Assembly (NCBI GenBank): GCA_948919095.1
Contig: CAQYCU010000078.1
Location: 1-6,013, forward strand
Source: an uncultured Clostridia bacterium
GTDB taxonomy: Bacteria > Bacillota > Clostridia > TANB77 > CAG-508
Direction of reading: 5' to 3'
Length of the DNA stretch: 6,013 nt
Below the pieces are notes generated by a model. It saw nothing but the letters and a program-made list of their open reading frames with translations, was not told the origin of the DNA and searched no databases. Below are positions 1-5,970 of the stretch, piece after piece. The translations under genes were made by a program, and so were the position numbers. Every line of letters starts with the position of its first letter. The first letter of the stretch is position 1.

Positions 1-221
1 GTAATATTAACAATCTTGCCATCATCAAACTTCTCATAAAATTGATTATCAGTAGAATCTTTATATATTACTGACAAATTTTCTTTTTTAAGTTGTTTAG
101 TTTTTATTAATTCTCTTTTTTCGTTTAGTACTTTATCAATTAGAACTTCTGCTGATTCATCTTCTAAATTTAGCTTTACTAATTTCCCTTGTATTGCATA
201 TTGCAAAATTGATTTTTTAAG
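1..221 (-). repeat. Direct repeat in hsdS, central copy
   Basis: This segment encodes residues 275-347 of HsdS and is homologous, without any indel, to 808..1028, exactly 807 bp (269 codons) away. The protein copies share SILQ-AIQGKLVK and IYKDS-DN--YEKF. Over bases 1-60 against 808-867 I count 45 of 60 identical positions. The repeat continues up to the left edge. It is the structural duplication expected of a two-TRD HsdS. Confidence 0.85.
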
Positions 222-1043
222 TTTCTCTTTATATAAATTATTTAATTTTTCTAATATATTATAAGTATTTTCATATTTATCAAAAATATATTCAAAGGTA
301 ACAAATTTATTTATAATTCTCTCCTGTTCGTTAAGTGGTGGAAGAGGTATTAAAAAATTTTTTAACCATCCAGTATTTAAGTTTTTTTGTGCAGCACCTT
401 TTACATTATTGTTCACTTGTTGTTGAAACAAAAAAGATTCCATCCATAAGCAAATATATTTTTTATTCATTAAATTTAAATGATCTCTGAAAAAACCTAA
501 ACTTACAAAAATACAAAATGGTATATCATTTTCTATTATTTGAGGTTTTCCCATTGTACCTACACGCCCAAATAGTATATCCCCTTTACGAGGTTTACTA
601 CCATAAGAAGCATTGTCATAAGTTTTTTGGCTAACTTTTTTAGCTTTTGAAAAATCTATTTTTCCTCCAGAAATATCTTTAACTGATAAAAAGTATACAC
701 CGTCTTCAGTATAATCTGGTTTATAGGTAAAACCTAAATTTATTTCCTCAAAATTACCTATTCTTGTCCAACACCAACTCTCAGGAATCTCAAATGGAAT
801 CTCATCAGTAATGTCATTTACAGTACCATCTTCAAACTTCTCATAATAATGATTATCTGAAGAATCCTTATATATTTCAGAGTATTTTTCTTTTTTTATC
901 TTTTTCTCTTCAATTAGTTTCTTTCGTTCTTCTTTTATTTTTTTCAACAATACAAAAGCTGGTTCATCATTTGGATCTTGTTTTACTAATTTTCCTTGTA
1001 TTGCCAATTGAAGAATTGAATTTTTTAATTCTTGAGCAGTCAT
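1..1043 (-). CDS. hsdS: Type I restriction-modification specificity subunit HsdS (C-terminus beyond the left edge)
   Basis: HsdS recognises the DNA target and holds the HsdM and HsdR subunits; each half of a bipartite site is read by one target-recognition domain (TRD). I translated 347 complete codons with no stop before the window edge. Residues 6-79 are the conserved helical region starting with SILQLAIQGKLVK (9-21). TRD1 follows, opening with IPFEIPESW (82-90), containing GRVGTMGK (159-166) and closing with IPLPPLNEQERI (232-243). A helical spacer leads to SILQYAIQGKLVK (278-290), where the N-terminal region is repeated to the edge, so TRD2 lies outside. Family members are usually about 400-600 residues. 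The ATG shares its A with the hsdM TAA (TAATG) and has GGAGG 7 nt upstream, inside the hsdM end, implying translational coupling. The target sequence cannot be read from the protein. Confidence 0.95.
   Translation of the reverse strand, partial: MTAQELKNSILQLAIQGKLVKQDPNDEPAFVLLKKIKEERKKLIEEKKIKKEKYSEIYKDSSDNHYYEKFEDGTVNDITDEIPFEIPESWCWTRIGNFEEINLGFTYKPDYTEDGVYFLSVKDISGGKIDFSKAKKVSQKTYDNASYGSKPRKGDILFGRVGTMGKPQIIENDIPFCIFVSLGFFRDHLNLMNKKYICLWMESFLFQQQVNNNVKGAAQKNLNTGWLKNFLIPLPPLNEQERIINKFVTFEYIFDKYENTYNILEKLNNLYKEKLKKSILQYAIQGKLVKLNLEDESAEVLIDKVLNEKRELIKTKQLKKENLSVIYKDSTDNQFYEKFDDGKIVNI
808..1028 (-). repeat. Direct repeat in hsdS, N-terminal copy
   Basis: N-terminal partner of the repeat at 1..221, encoding about residues 6-79 of HsdS. 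Both copies are in the same orientation and frame and flank TRD1. In principle homologous recombination between them would remove one TRD and keep the frame. Such half-gene swaps are known for hsdS genes generally; no rearrangement is visible here. Confidence 0.85.
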
Positions 1044-2530
1044 TAATCTTCCTCCAATAATTTACTTACTTCTTCTAAAATCTTATCGATTTCTGTATTT
1101 AGCTTTGCTCTTTCTTCTTGATATTTTGCTATTAATTCTTTAGGTTCTAATATTATTTCTTCTTTATGAGGGTAGCCACATAAATCCAAATTATATCCAT
1201 TTTCAATTATTTCTTTTACAGAATAACATTTAGACTTATATGTTACCGATGATTCTTCATTTTCCTTCTCATCTACAATTTCTTTTCTATTATTCCACCA
1301 ATTACTCACTTCGTTAAAATGTTCATTATTTATTGGTTTCGTTTTTGAAAAATTTTTATATCCTTCTGGCATATCTAATCTATAAAACCATACTTCACTT
1401 GTTGGCATAGTTTTATCAAAAAATAAAATATTTGTTGTGATAGATGTATATGGTGCAAAAACAGAACTTGGTAATCTAATTATAGTATGTAAATTAAACT
1501 CCTTTAATAGTTTTGTCTTTATATTTATTTTGGTATTATCAGCTCCAAATAAAAATCCATCTGGCAATATTACTGCTGCTCTTCCAAATGATTTCAACCT
1601 ATACATAATTAGAGCAATAAACAAATCTGCTGTTTCTGATCCCCTTAAATTTGATGGAAAATTTATTAAATATTCTTTTAACAAATTTCCTCCATAGGGA
1701 GGATTCATTAATACTACATCGTATTTTTCATTTTCTGAGTAATCTTTTATATTCCTATCAAAACTATTTCTATGTTCTACTTTAGGGTTATCTATATCAT
1801 GTAATAGCAAATTAGTAATACATAGTAGATATGGCAATGACTTCATTTCCACACCATATATAGAATCATTGTATAAATCTATATCCTCTGCTGTTTTCTT
1901 TTGCTCTTTTAAGTAATCTAATGCTGAAGTTAAGAATCCTCCTGTACCACAAGCAAAGTCTGCAATCTTTTCTCCTAATTTAGGTTCAATCATATTCACC
2001 ATAAAATTAGTAACTGGTCGTGGTGTATAGAATTCTCCTGCATTACCAGCACTTTGTAATTCTTTTAACATAGTTTCATAAATATCATTAAATTCATGTC
2101 TTTCATTTGGATTAGTAAATTTCACTTCATCTATTATATTAATCACTTGTCTTAGTAAAATCCCATTTTTCATATAGTTATTAATATCTGTAAAAGTATA
2201 TTTTACAATTGCTTTTTTTATAGGCGTATCAGCATCTATATCAAGATTTTTTAATTTAGGAAATAACTCATTATTAATAAAATTTAATAATTCTTCTCCT
2301 GTTAGTGCTTTTCCATCTTTTTTATCTACAGCCCAATTTCTCCATCTTAGATTTTCTGGAATTATTGAATTATAATTTTCATCATCAAACTCCCATTGTA
2401 TTTCTTTAGCATCATATACTTTTAAAAATAAAATCCATACAATTTGCTCTAATCGCTGTGCATCACCATTTACTCCTTCATCATTTCTCATAATATCTTG
2501 AAGTCTTTTCAATATATTTCCTATTCCCAT
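1043..2530 (-). CDS. hsdM: Type I restriction-modification N6-adenine methyltransferase subunit HsdM
   Basis: HsdM transfers a methyl group from S-adenosylmethionine to N6 of adenine in the site chosen by HsdS; M2S1 is the modification enzyme and the core of the restriction complex. The 495 residues match the family length. Residues about 5-135 form the helical HsdM N-terminal domain. The catalytic domain follows, with GEFYTPRPV (165-173), SAM-binding motif I FACGTGGFL (192-200), acidic residue E228 in GVEMK, and catalytic motif IV NPPYGG (276-281), the NPPY form typical of N6-adenine enzymes. A charged helical tail (about 463-495) resembles the region that contacts HsdS. No key residue is missing. 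The ATG has AGGAGT 8 nt upstream, overlapping the hsdR stop; the gap to hsdR is 12 nt. The end overlaps the hsdS start by one base. It should be co-transcribed with hsdR and hsdS. Confidence 0.97.
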   Translation of the reverse strand: MGIGNILKRLQDIMRNDEGVNGDAQRLEQIVWILFLKVYDAKEIQWEFDDENYNSIIPENLRWRNWAVDKKDGKALTGEELLNFINNELFPKLKNLDIDADTPIKKAIVKYTFTDINNYMKNGILLRQVINIIDEVKFTNPNERHEFNDIYETMLKELQSAGNAGEFYTPRPVTNFMVNMIEPKLGEKIADFACGTGGFLTSALDYLKEQKKTAEDIDLYNDSIYGVEMKSLPYLLCITNLLLHDIDNPKVEHRNSFDRNIKDYSENEKYDVVLMNPPYGGNLLKEYLINFPSNLRGSETADLFIALIMYRLKSFGRAAVILPDGFLFGADNTKINIKTKLLKEFNLHTIIRLPSSVFAPYTSITTNILFFDKTMPTSEVWFYRLDMPEGYKNFSKTKPINNEHFNEVSNWWNNRKEIVDEKENEESSVTYKSKCYSVKEIIENGYNLDLCGYPHKEEIILEPKELIAKYQEERAKLNTEIDKILEEVSKLLEED

Positions 2531-2542
2531 TATTATTAACTC

Positions 2543-4882
2543 CTAACTTGCATATAATTCATCCTCTAATTCTTCTACAGCTTCAATATATTTATCTTTT
2601 CCTCCAAATACATCGACAATTTCCATTGGAGAACCATATTCTTCAAATGGTTTAAGCTGTAAAATCTTTGTATCAGTAAGTTCTAATTCATTATTATCAC
2701 TATATTTCTCTAATAAATCTTTTAAAATATTTTGTGCTATTTCTGAATATTTATATAAATATCCCTTTTTCAATACTTTATTTACTCTTTCATATCTTGT
2801 AAGTGGCTTTTTATCATAAGCAATATGTAATATCAAATCAAAATCTCCAATATCATTATTTCCAACGTCTTTTCTTAGTTCATCTAATATGACCCCCTGT
2901 TCCTTTAGTTCATCCAATATTACTTGCTTCCTATCAGTTGAATTCCATTTATTGATGAAATCATTTAAAGAGGCATATTCATTTAATATACTTCTTTTGC
3001 TAAAATCTTTTAACGACTCAGTTACTTGCTTTCCATCTTTATCATAATATGAACATATTTCATTATAGATATTAATTTCAACACCATTAACTCTAATTTT
3101 AGTATTTGTATTAACTGTTTTTCCAGGATGATTAATATTTATCTCATTATTATTTTTTGAATTAATATCATTTTTAGAATCATTTTCATTTTCAGTAGGC
3201 ATTGGTTCATCTGGCTTTACTTCTTTTATAGAAATTGGTTCTCCATCAAAATCTGAATCACTAAATAATCTACTAGCATTTCTAAAATCTAAAATTGTAA
3301 AATAAGTTTTTCCATAATCATCTCTAATTCTAGTACCTCTACCAATGATTTGCTTAAATTCAGTCATTGAATTAATATTAGAATCTAAAACTATTAATTT
3401 ACATGTTTTACAATCTGCTCCTGTTGTTAATAATTTGCTTGTTGTTACAATTGTAGGGTATTTTTCTTCTACATCTATAAAATTCTCTAATTGGTCTTTT
3501 CCTATTTGATTATCTCCTGTAATTCTCATAATATAATTAGGATTTTCTAGCATCATATCTGAATTTTCATTTACTAGAGCTTGTCTCATTCTTTCAGCAT
3601 GTTCTATATCAATACAAAATACTATAGTTTTATTATATCTATCAGTATTTTTCAAAAACTCTGTAACTCTTTTAGCAACAGTTTGTGTTCTTTCATCTAT
3701 AATTATTTTTTTATCAAAATCAGATTGATAATAAGTTTCATCATTATCTAAAATATTACCATTTACATCTGTTTTTCCTACTTCTGGTCTATATCCAACC
3801 AAATCTTTATCAAGATTAACCCTTATTACTTTATATGGTGCTAAAAAGCCATCATCAATTCCTTGTTTTAGTGAATATGTATAAATTGGTTCTCCAAAAT
3901 AAGTAATATTAGATATTTCTTTTGTTTCTTTAGGTGTAGCTGTTAATCCTATTTGAGTAGCACTACTATAATATTCTAATATTTTTTTCCAATTAGAATC
4001 ATCTGCTGCACTGCCTCTATGACACTCATCAACAATAATTAGGTCGAAGAAATCTCTTTGAAATTGAGTAAATATATCAGTTCCTTGTCCATCAGTAAGT
4101 TGTTGATATAATGCCATATATATTTCGAATGAGCTATCCATCTTTCTGTTTTCAATTTTTGTCATAACATTATTAAATGGTTGAAAATCTTGGGACATAG
4201 TTTGGTCTATAAGCATATTTCTGTCTGCTAAATATAATATTTTTCTCTTCAATCCAGATTGTCTTAATCTATGAATAATTTGAAATGCAGTAAATGTTTT
4301 ACCAGTACCAGTAGCCATTACTAATAATATTCTTTTTTGGTTTCTAGCAATAGCCTCACAAGTTCTGTTTATTGCTATTCTTTGATAATATCTAGGTTTA
4401 TTTGTTCCTGGTGCATAATAATATGGTTCATTTATAATTTTTTCCTCATCTTCTGTAATATTCTTACCTACTTTGTATCTATACCATAAATCTTCTGGAG
4501 ATGGAAATTCATCCATTGAAATTTCTTGTTCTTTTCCAGTAATAAAATCATGTTCCAAAAAAGCCTTTCCATTGGTTGAATATGCAAAAGGAATATCTAA
4601 TATTTTTGCATAATTCATTGCTTGTTGCATTCCTTCTCCCACAGGCAAGGTATTCTTTTTAGCTTCAACTACTGCAATTGGTTTAGAATTATTATAGTAT
4701 AGTATGTAATCAGCTTTTTCCCCTTTTGCTCTTGTAGACATATTTCCTCTTACAATCACTCTTCCAGCAGTAAAATAAACTTCACTTCTAATTTGTTTTT
4801 CTAAACTCCACTTTTTCGTTAAGGCTGGTGTTATATATATATTTCTTACATCTTCTTCAGATAATTGTTCTTCTATCCCCAT
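2543..4882 (-). CDS. hsdR: Type I restriction-modification endonuclease/translocase subunit HsdR (EcoEI-like)
   Basis: HsdR joins the HsdM-HsdS core, pumps DNA using ATP when the site is unmethylated, and cleaves at a distance. The 779 residues are intact. The N-terminal nuclease domain shows a PD-(D/E)xK pattern with D58 and E73-A-K75 in VVEAKK. The SF2 motor follows: Walker A MATGTGKT (189-196), DECH box (285-288), TAT motif III (314-316), TTGAD (486-490) and motif VI QIIGRGTR (511-518). An Asn-rich, low-complexity linker (about 560-590) precedes a C-terminal domain of EcoEI_R_C type containing GVILDELRKDVG (663-674). About 780-810 residues is typical of the EcoAI/EcoEI (type IB) branch, whereas EcoKI HsdR is near 1170. 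The ATG has a GGGGGAA ribosome-binding site 7 nt upstream. It is the first gene of the operon; its TAG lies inside the hsdM ribosome-binding site. Confidence 0.97.
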   Translation of the reverse strand: MGIEEQLSEEDVRNIYITPALTKKWSLEKQIRSEVYFTAGRVIVRGNMSTRAKGEKADYILYYNNSKPIAVVEAKKNTLPVGEGMQQAMNYAKILDIPFAYSTNGKAFLEHDFITGKEQEISMDEFPSPEDLWYRYKVGKNITEDEEKIINEPYYYAPGTNKPRYYQRIAINRTCEAIARNQKRILLVMATGTGKTFTAFQIIHRLRQSGLKRKILYLADRNMLIDQTMSQDFQPFNNVMTKIENRKMDSSFEIYMALYQQLTDGQGTDIFTQFQRDFFDLIIVDECHRGSAADDSNWKKILEYYSSATQIGLTATPKETKEISNITYFGEPIYTYSLKQGIDDGFLAPYKVIRVNLDKDLVGYRPEVGKTDVNGNILDNDETYYQSDFDKKIIIDERTQTVAKRVTEFLKNTDRYNKTIVFCIDIEHAERMRQALVNENSDMMLENPNYIMRITGDNQIGKDQLENFIDVEEKYPTIVTTSKLLTTGADCKTCKLIVLDSNINSMTEFKQIIGRGTRIRDDYGKTYFTILDFRNASRLFSDSDFDGEPISIKEVKPDEPMPTENENDSKNDINSKNNNEININHPGKTVNTNTKIRVNGVEINIYNEICSYYDKDGKQVTESLKDFSKRSILNEYASLNDFINKWNSTDRKQVILDELKEQGVILDELRKDVGNNDIGDFDLILHIAYDKKPLTRYERVNKVLKKGYLYKYSEIAQNILKDLLEKYSDNNELELTDTKILQLKPFEEYGSPMEIVDVFGGKDKYIEAVEELEDELYAS

Positions 4883-4899
4883 AAAAGTTCCCCCAAAAT

Positions 4900-4938
4900 A
4901 AATAACTTCCGATAATTTTTATTTATCCGAAGTTATTT
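4900..4938 (-). promoter_or_regulatory. Hairpin in the hsdR leader (attenuator, operator or terminator)
   Basis: Inverted repeat with arms 4900-4909 and 4929-4938 (10 bp), one C/C mismatch (4910/4928), then five more pairs (4911-4915/4923-4927) around a 7-nt loop. In the direction of transcription it is followed by TTATTTTGG, a poor U-tract. Only 17 nt separate it from the hsdR ATG, and the GGGGGAA ribosome-binding site lies within those. A promoter cannot fit downstream of it, so it is either transcribed ahead of hsdR or straddles the hsdR start point. A plain terminator for the upstream gene is therefore unlikely unless read-through is controlled. Confidence 0.5.
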
Positions 4939-4963
4939 TATCATAAAAGCAAAAAATATTCTA
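4935..4963 (-). promoter_or_regulatory. Weak candidate promoter for hsdR
   Basis: Reading leftwards, TAAAAT (4940-4935, 5 of 6 to the -10 consensus) lies 17 nt after TAGAAT (4963-4958, 3 of 6 to the -35 consensus). TAGAAT could instead serve as a -10 itself. The predicted start would fall inside the hairpin at 4900-4938. The site is placed only by composition and spacing in a very AT-rich gap, so confidence is low. Confidence 0.25.
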
Positions 4964-4973
4964 CATTTTGTAG
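4961..4973. promoter_or_regulatory. Perfect dyad CTACA-TTT-TGTAG, candidate operator
   Basis: CTACATTTTGTAG is a perfect 5-bp dyad with a 3-nt centre, in the gap between the 205-residue gene and hsdR, touching the candidate hsdR promoter. Short TACA/TGTA dyads are bound by several winged-helix repressors, usually with a 2-nt centre, so the family is not indicated. The product of the adjacent gene is a possible binder. A 13-bp dyad can arise by chance in AT-rich DNA. Confidence 0.35.
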
Positions 4974-4997
4974 TGTTTTTTTACATTTATCTCCAAT

Positions 4998-5615
4998 TTA
5001 ATTCATCCAAAAAAAATTATCATAAGGATACCCTGCCTCAATATACTTCTCAGTTAACTCCATCTTATACTTTTCTAATAATTCTAAATACTTCTGTTTA
5101 AATACATTTTTACTAATCCAATCAACACCTTTACTATAAATAATAACCTTACCATTAACTAAAAATTTATATTCCTCTAACCCACTATCACACATTTTCT
5201 TTATTGCTTTTCTAACTGTAATATCTTGTCTATTAAAATACTCACATAGTTGTTTAATCTCCATATCTTCGTTCCACCAATTTTCATTATGTTCTATTTT
5301 TAGCAGCTCTTCATACTGTTTAATTCTAAGTTTTAAAAAATCTATATCTGCATCTATCAAAGATTTTTCTTTTTGAAAATATACTTGAGTAAGCCAATAA
5401 TATCCTTCAATTAAAATAAAATATTTTCTACTTCTAATTTTTTCACTTCTCCATCTACAAGTTGGATGTTTTTCTATCATAGTATCTATAGCTTTTCTTA
5501 GATCCATATGTGATATTTCTTTTCCATGTTTAGTTGTTATTCCTAGTACATGTAATCTTATCAAAATTTTATTGTATGACAGAAAAATACTATCTAAAAA
5601 TTGCTCTGAATCCAT
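4998..5615 (-). CDS. Unrecognised 205-residue protein with a probable winged helix-turn-helix
   Basis: I do not recognise this family. The protein is charged, without a signal peptide or membrane segment. Residues about 84-108 are predicted helical (LKLRIKQYEELLKI at 94-107). Residues 118-165 look like a winged helix-turn-helix: IKQLCEYFN (120-128), a short turn, candidate recognition helix DITVRKAIKKM (131-141), then a hydrophobic wing including KFLVNGKVIIYS. The C-terminus is aromatic-rich (GYPYDNFFWMN). It reads in the same direction as the hsd operon, 115 bp upstream, so it could be a regulator or just a neighbour. In-frame TGA codons lie upstream of the ATG, so no longer form starts nearby; the best Shine-Dalgarno, AGGAAG, is 15 nt away, unusually far. 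M37 is an alternative start. DNA binding is inferred from the pattern only. Confidence 0.8.
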   Translation of the reverse strand: MDSEQFLDSIFLSYNKILIRLHVLGITTKHGKEISHMDLRKAIDTMIEKHPTCRWRSEKIRSRKYFILIEGYYWLTQVYFQKEKSLIDADIDFLKLRIKQYEELLKIEHNENWWNEDMEIKQLCEYFNRQDITVRKAIKKMCDSGLEEYKFLVNGKVIIYSKGVDWISKNVFKQKYLELLEKYKMELTEKYIEAGYPYDNFFWMN

Positions 5616-5628
5616 ATTTATTTTTCAT
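5590..5628 (-). other. Possible 12-codon upstream reading frame overlapping the 205-residue gene start
   Basis: An ATG at 5628-5626 lies 2 nt after AGGAAG, closer to that ribosome-binding site than the ATG of the 205-residue gene. It encodes MKNKYGFRAIFR and stops with TAG at 5592-5590, inside the larger gene in another frame. It could modulate initiation there or be chance. The spacing is shorter than ideal. Confidence 0.2.
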
Positions 5629-5648
5629 CACTTCCTGTCTGCTTAAAT

Positions 5649-5679
5649 ATCTTAATGCTAGTTTACGAAGCATTAAGAT
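5649..5679. repeat. Perfect 11-bp inverted repeat, 9-nt loop
   Basis: Arms ATCTTAATGCT (5649-5659) and AGCATTAAGAT (5669-5679) are perfectly complementary around AGTTTACGA. It sits 33 bp upstream of the 205-residue gene start, probably in its leader or operator region. No long T-tract follows on either strand, so it is not a typical terminator. It is the first of five adjacent inverted repeats. Confidence 0.75.
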
Positions 5680-5681
5680 TT

Positions 5682-5699
5682 AGCAAAATTTATTTTGCT
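5682..5699. repeat. Perfect 7-bp inverted repeat, 4-nt loop
   Basis: AGCAAAA (5682-5688) and TTTTGCT (5693-5699) pair perfectly around TTTA. Only 2 bp separate it from the hairpin at 5649-5679. It is part of the same run of structures. Confidence 0.65.
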
Positions 5700-5700
5700 T

Positions 5701-5734
5701 GAATATAGGTAATATTTTTTATTACCTAATATTC
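5701..5734. repeat. Inverted repeat of 8 + 6 bp with one bulged base
   Basis: AGGTAATA (5707-5714) pairs with TATTACCT (5720-5727) around five T residues. The stem continues with GAATAT (5701-5706) and ATATTC (5729-5734) after a bulged A at 5728. It is the third member of the run and lies 1 bp from the previous one. Confidence 0.7.
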
Positions 5735-5742
5735 GCCAGCTT

Positions 5743-5756
5743 GGTGTCTTGACACC
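5743..5756. repeat. Perfect 6-bp dyad GGTGTC-TT-GACACC
   Basis: GGTGTC (5743-5748) and GACACC (5751-5756) form a perfect dyad with a 2-bp centre. On the plus strand a run of five T follows (5757-5761), but as RNA the loop must open to four bases, leaving a 5-bp stem. A binding site for a dimeric protein is as likely as a terminator. Confidence 0.6.
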
Positions 5757-5767
5757 TTTTTCACTGT

Positions 5768-5786
5768 TTAGGGCAAAATGCCCTAA
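5768..5786. repeat. Perfect 8-bp inverted repeat TTAGGGCA-AAA-TGCCCTAA
   Basis: Arms 5768-5775 and 5779-5786 pair perfectly around a 3-nt AAA loop, with four central G-C pairs. This is the most GC-rich hairpin of the run. It lacks a T-tract on either side. Adjacent perfect hairpins like this occur at transfer origins upstream of mobilisation genes, but no mobilisation gene is visible in the window. Confidence 0.7.
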
Positions 5787-5843
5787 TACCCTTTTGGCTC
5801 TCCGAGGGATATTTTTTTATTCATTTTTTATGCATCTTCTTTT

Positions 5844-5894
5844 AAAAATTAGGACAGGTATGCAAATATTTTTTACTTACTTGTCCTAATTTTT
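5844..5894. terminator. Large bidirectional terminator-like hairpin
   Basis: Arms AAAAATTAGGACAGGTA (5844-5860) and TACTTGTCCTAATTTTT (5878-5894) pair over 17 positions with one G/T position, around a 17-nt loop. The outer stem ends in A5/T5 tracts, so transcripts of either strand would end in a U-run after a GC-containing stem. It could stop transcription in either direction. The 17-nt loop is longer than usual for an intrinsic terminator, so a structural or binding role also remains open. Confidence 0.6.
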
Positions 5895-5907
5895 TCATTA
5901 ATTTCTA

Positions 5908-5936
5908 TTTACTTTTTTATAAAAATAAATTATAAT
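5908..5936 (+). promoter_or_regulatory. Candidate sigma-A-type promoter reading rightwards
   Basis: TTTACT (5908-5913, 4 of 6 to the -35 consensus) is followed after exactly 17 bp by TATAAT (5931-5936, perfect -10). The expected start is about 5943. Transcripts would meet the terminator at 5971-6011, giving an RNA of about 65 nt or the leader of a gene beyond the right edge. The surrounding DNA is extremely AT-rich, so chance matches are a risk, but perfect -10 plus ideal spacing is better than background. Confidence 0.5.
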
Positions 5937-5943
5937 TTTTATA
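5918..5943. repeat. AT-only 9-bp inverted repeat overlapping the promoter
   Basis: TATAAAAAT (5918-5926) and ATTTTTATA (5935-5943) are perfectly complementary around AAATTATA. The repeat covers the -10 element of the plus-strand promoter candidate. It could be an operator, but all-AT palindromes are common in such DNA. Confidence 0.4.
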
Positions 5944-5970
5944 GAAAATATTTAAAAGAGTAATCTTTTT

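Larger units (their letters stand above)
5735..5808. other. 74-bp G+C-rich island
   Basis: I count 37 G or C in these 74 bases (50%), against a visibly AT-rich background on both sides. It contains the hairpins at 5743-5756 and 5768-5786 and a weak CCCT/AGGG pairing (5789-5792/5805-5808). No reading frame of note crosses it. Such contrast suggests selection on sequence or structure, or acquired DNA: a transfer origin, protein-binding site or structured RNA are options. Confidence 0.6.

Noticed and set aside
1..1043. Broken or frameshifted hsdS
   Set aside because: The frame is open from the ATG to base 1 with all expected HsdS motifs in order; the gene is simply cut by the window edge.
1437..1697. 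Plus-strand open frame of 86 codons
   Set aside because: It lies antisense within hsdM, across its conserved catalytic region, has no convincing ribosome-binding site, and its product has no recognisable features. It is a shadow of hsdM.
2531..2542. Separate promoter for hsdM
   Set aside because: Only 12 bp separate hsdR and hsdM, and this gap is filled by the ribosome-binding site; I saw no convincing promoter pair in the end of hsdR.
5743..5761. Plus-strand intrinsic terminator (GGTGTC dyad plus T5)
   Set aside because: The stem would be only 5 bp once a 4-base loop is allowed, the T-run is short, and there is no plus-strand gene to its left to terminate.
5649..5808. Definite transfer origin (oriT)
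   Set aside because: The hairpin layout and GC island are suggestive, but no relaxase or mobilisation gene and no nick-site consensus that I can name with confidence is in the window. It is kept as a hypothesis only.
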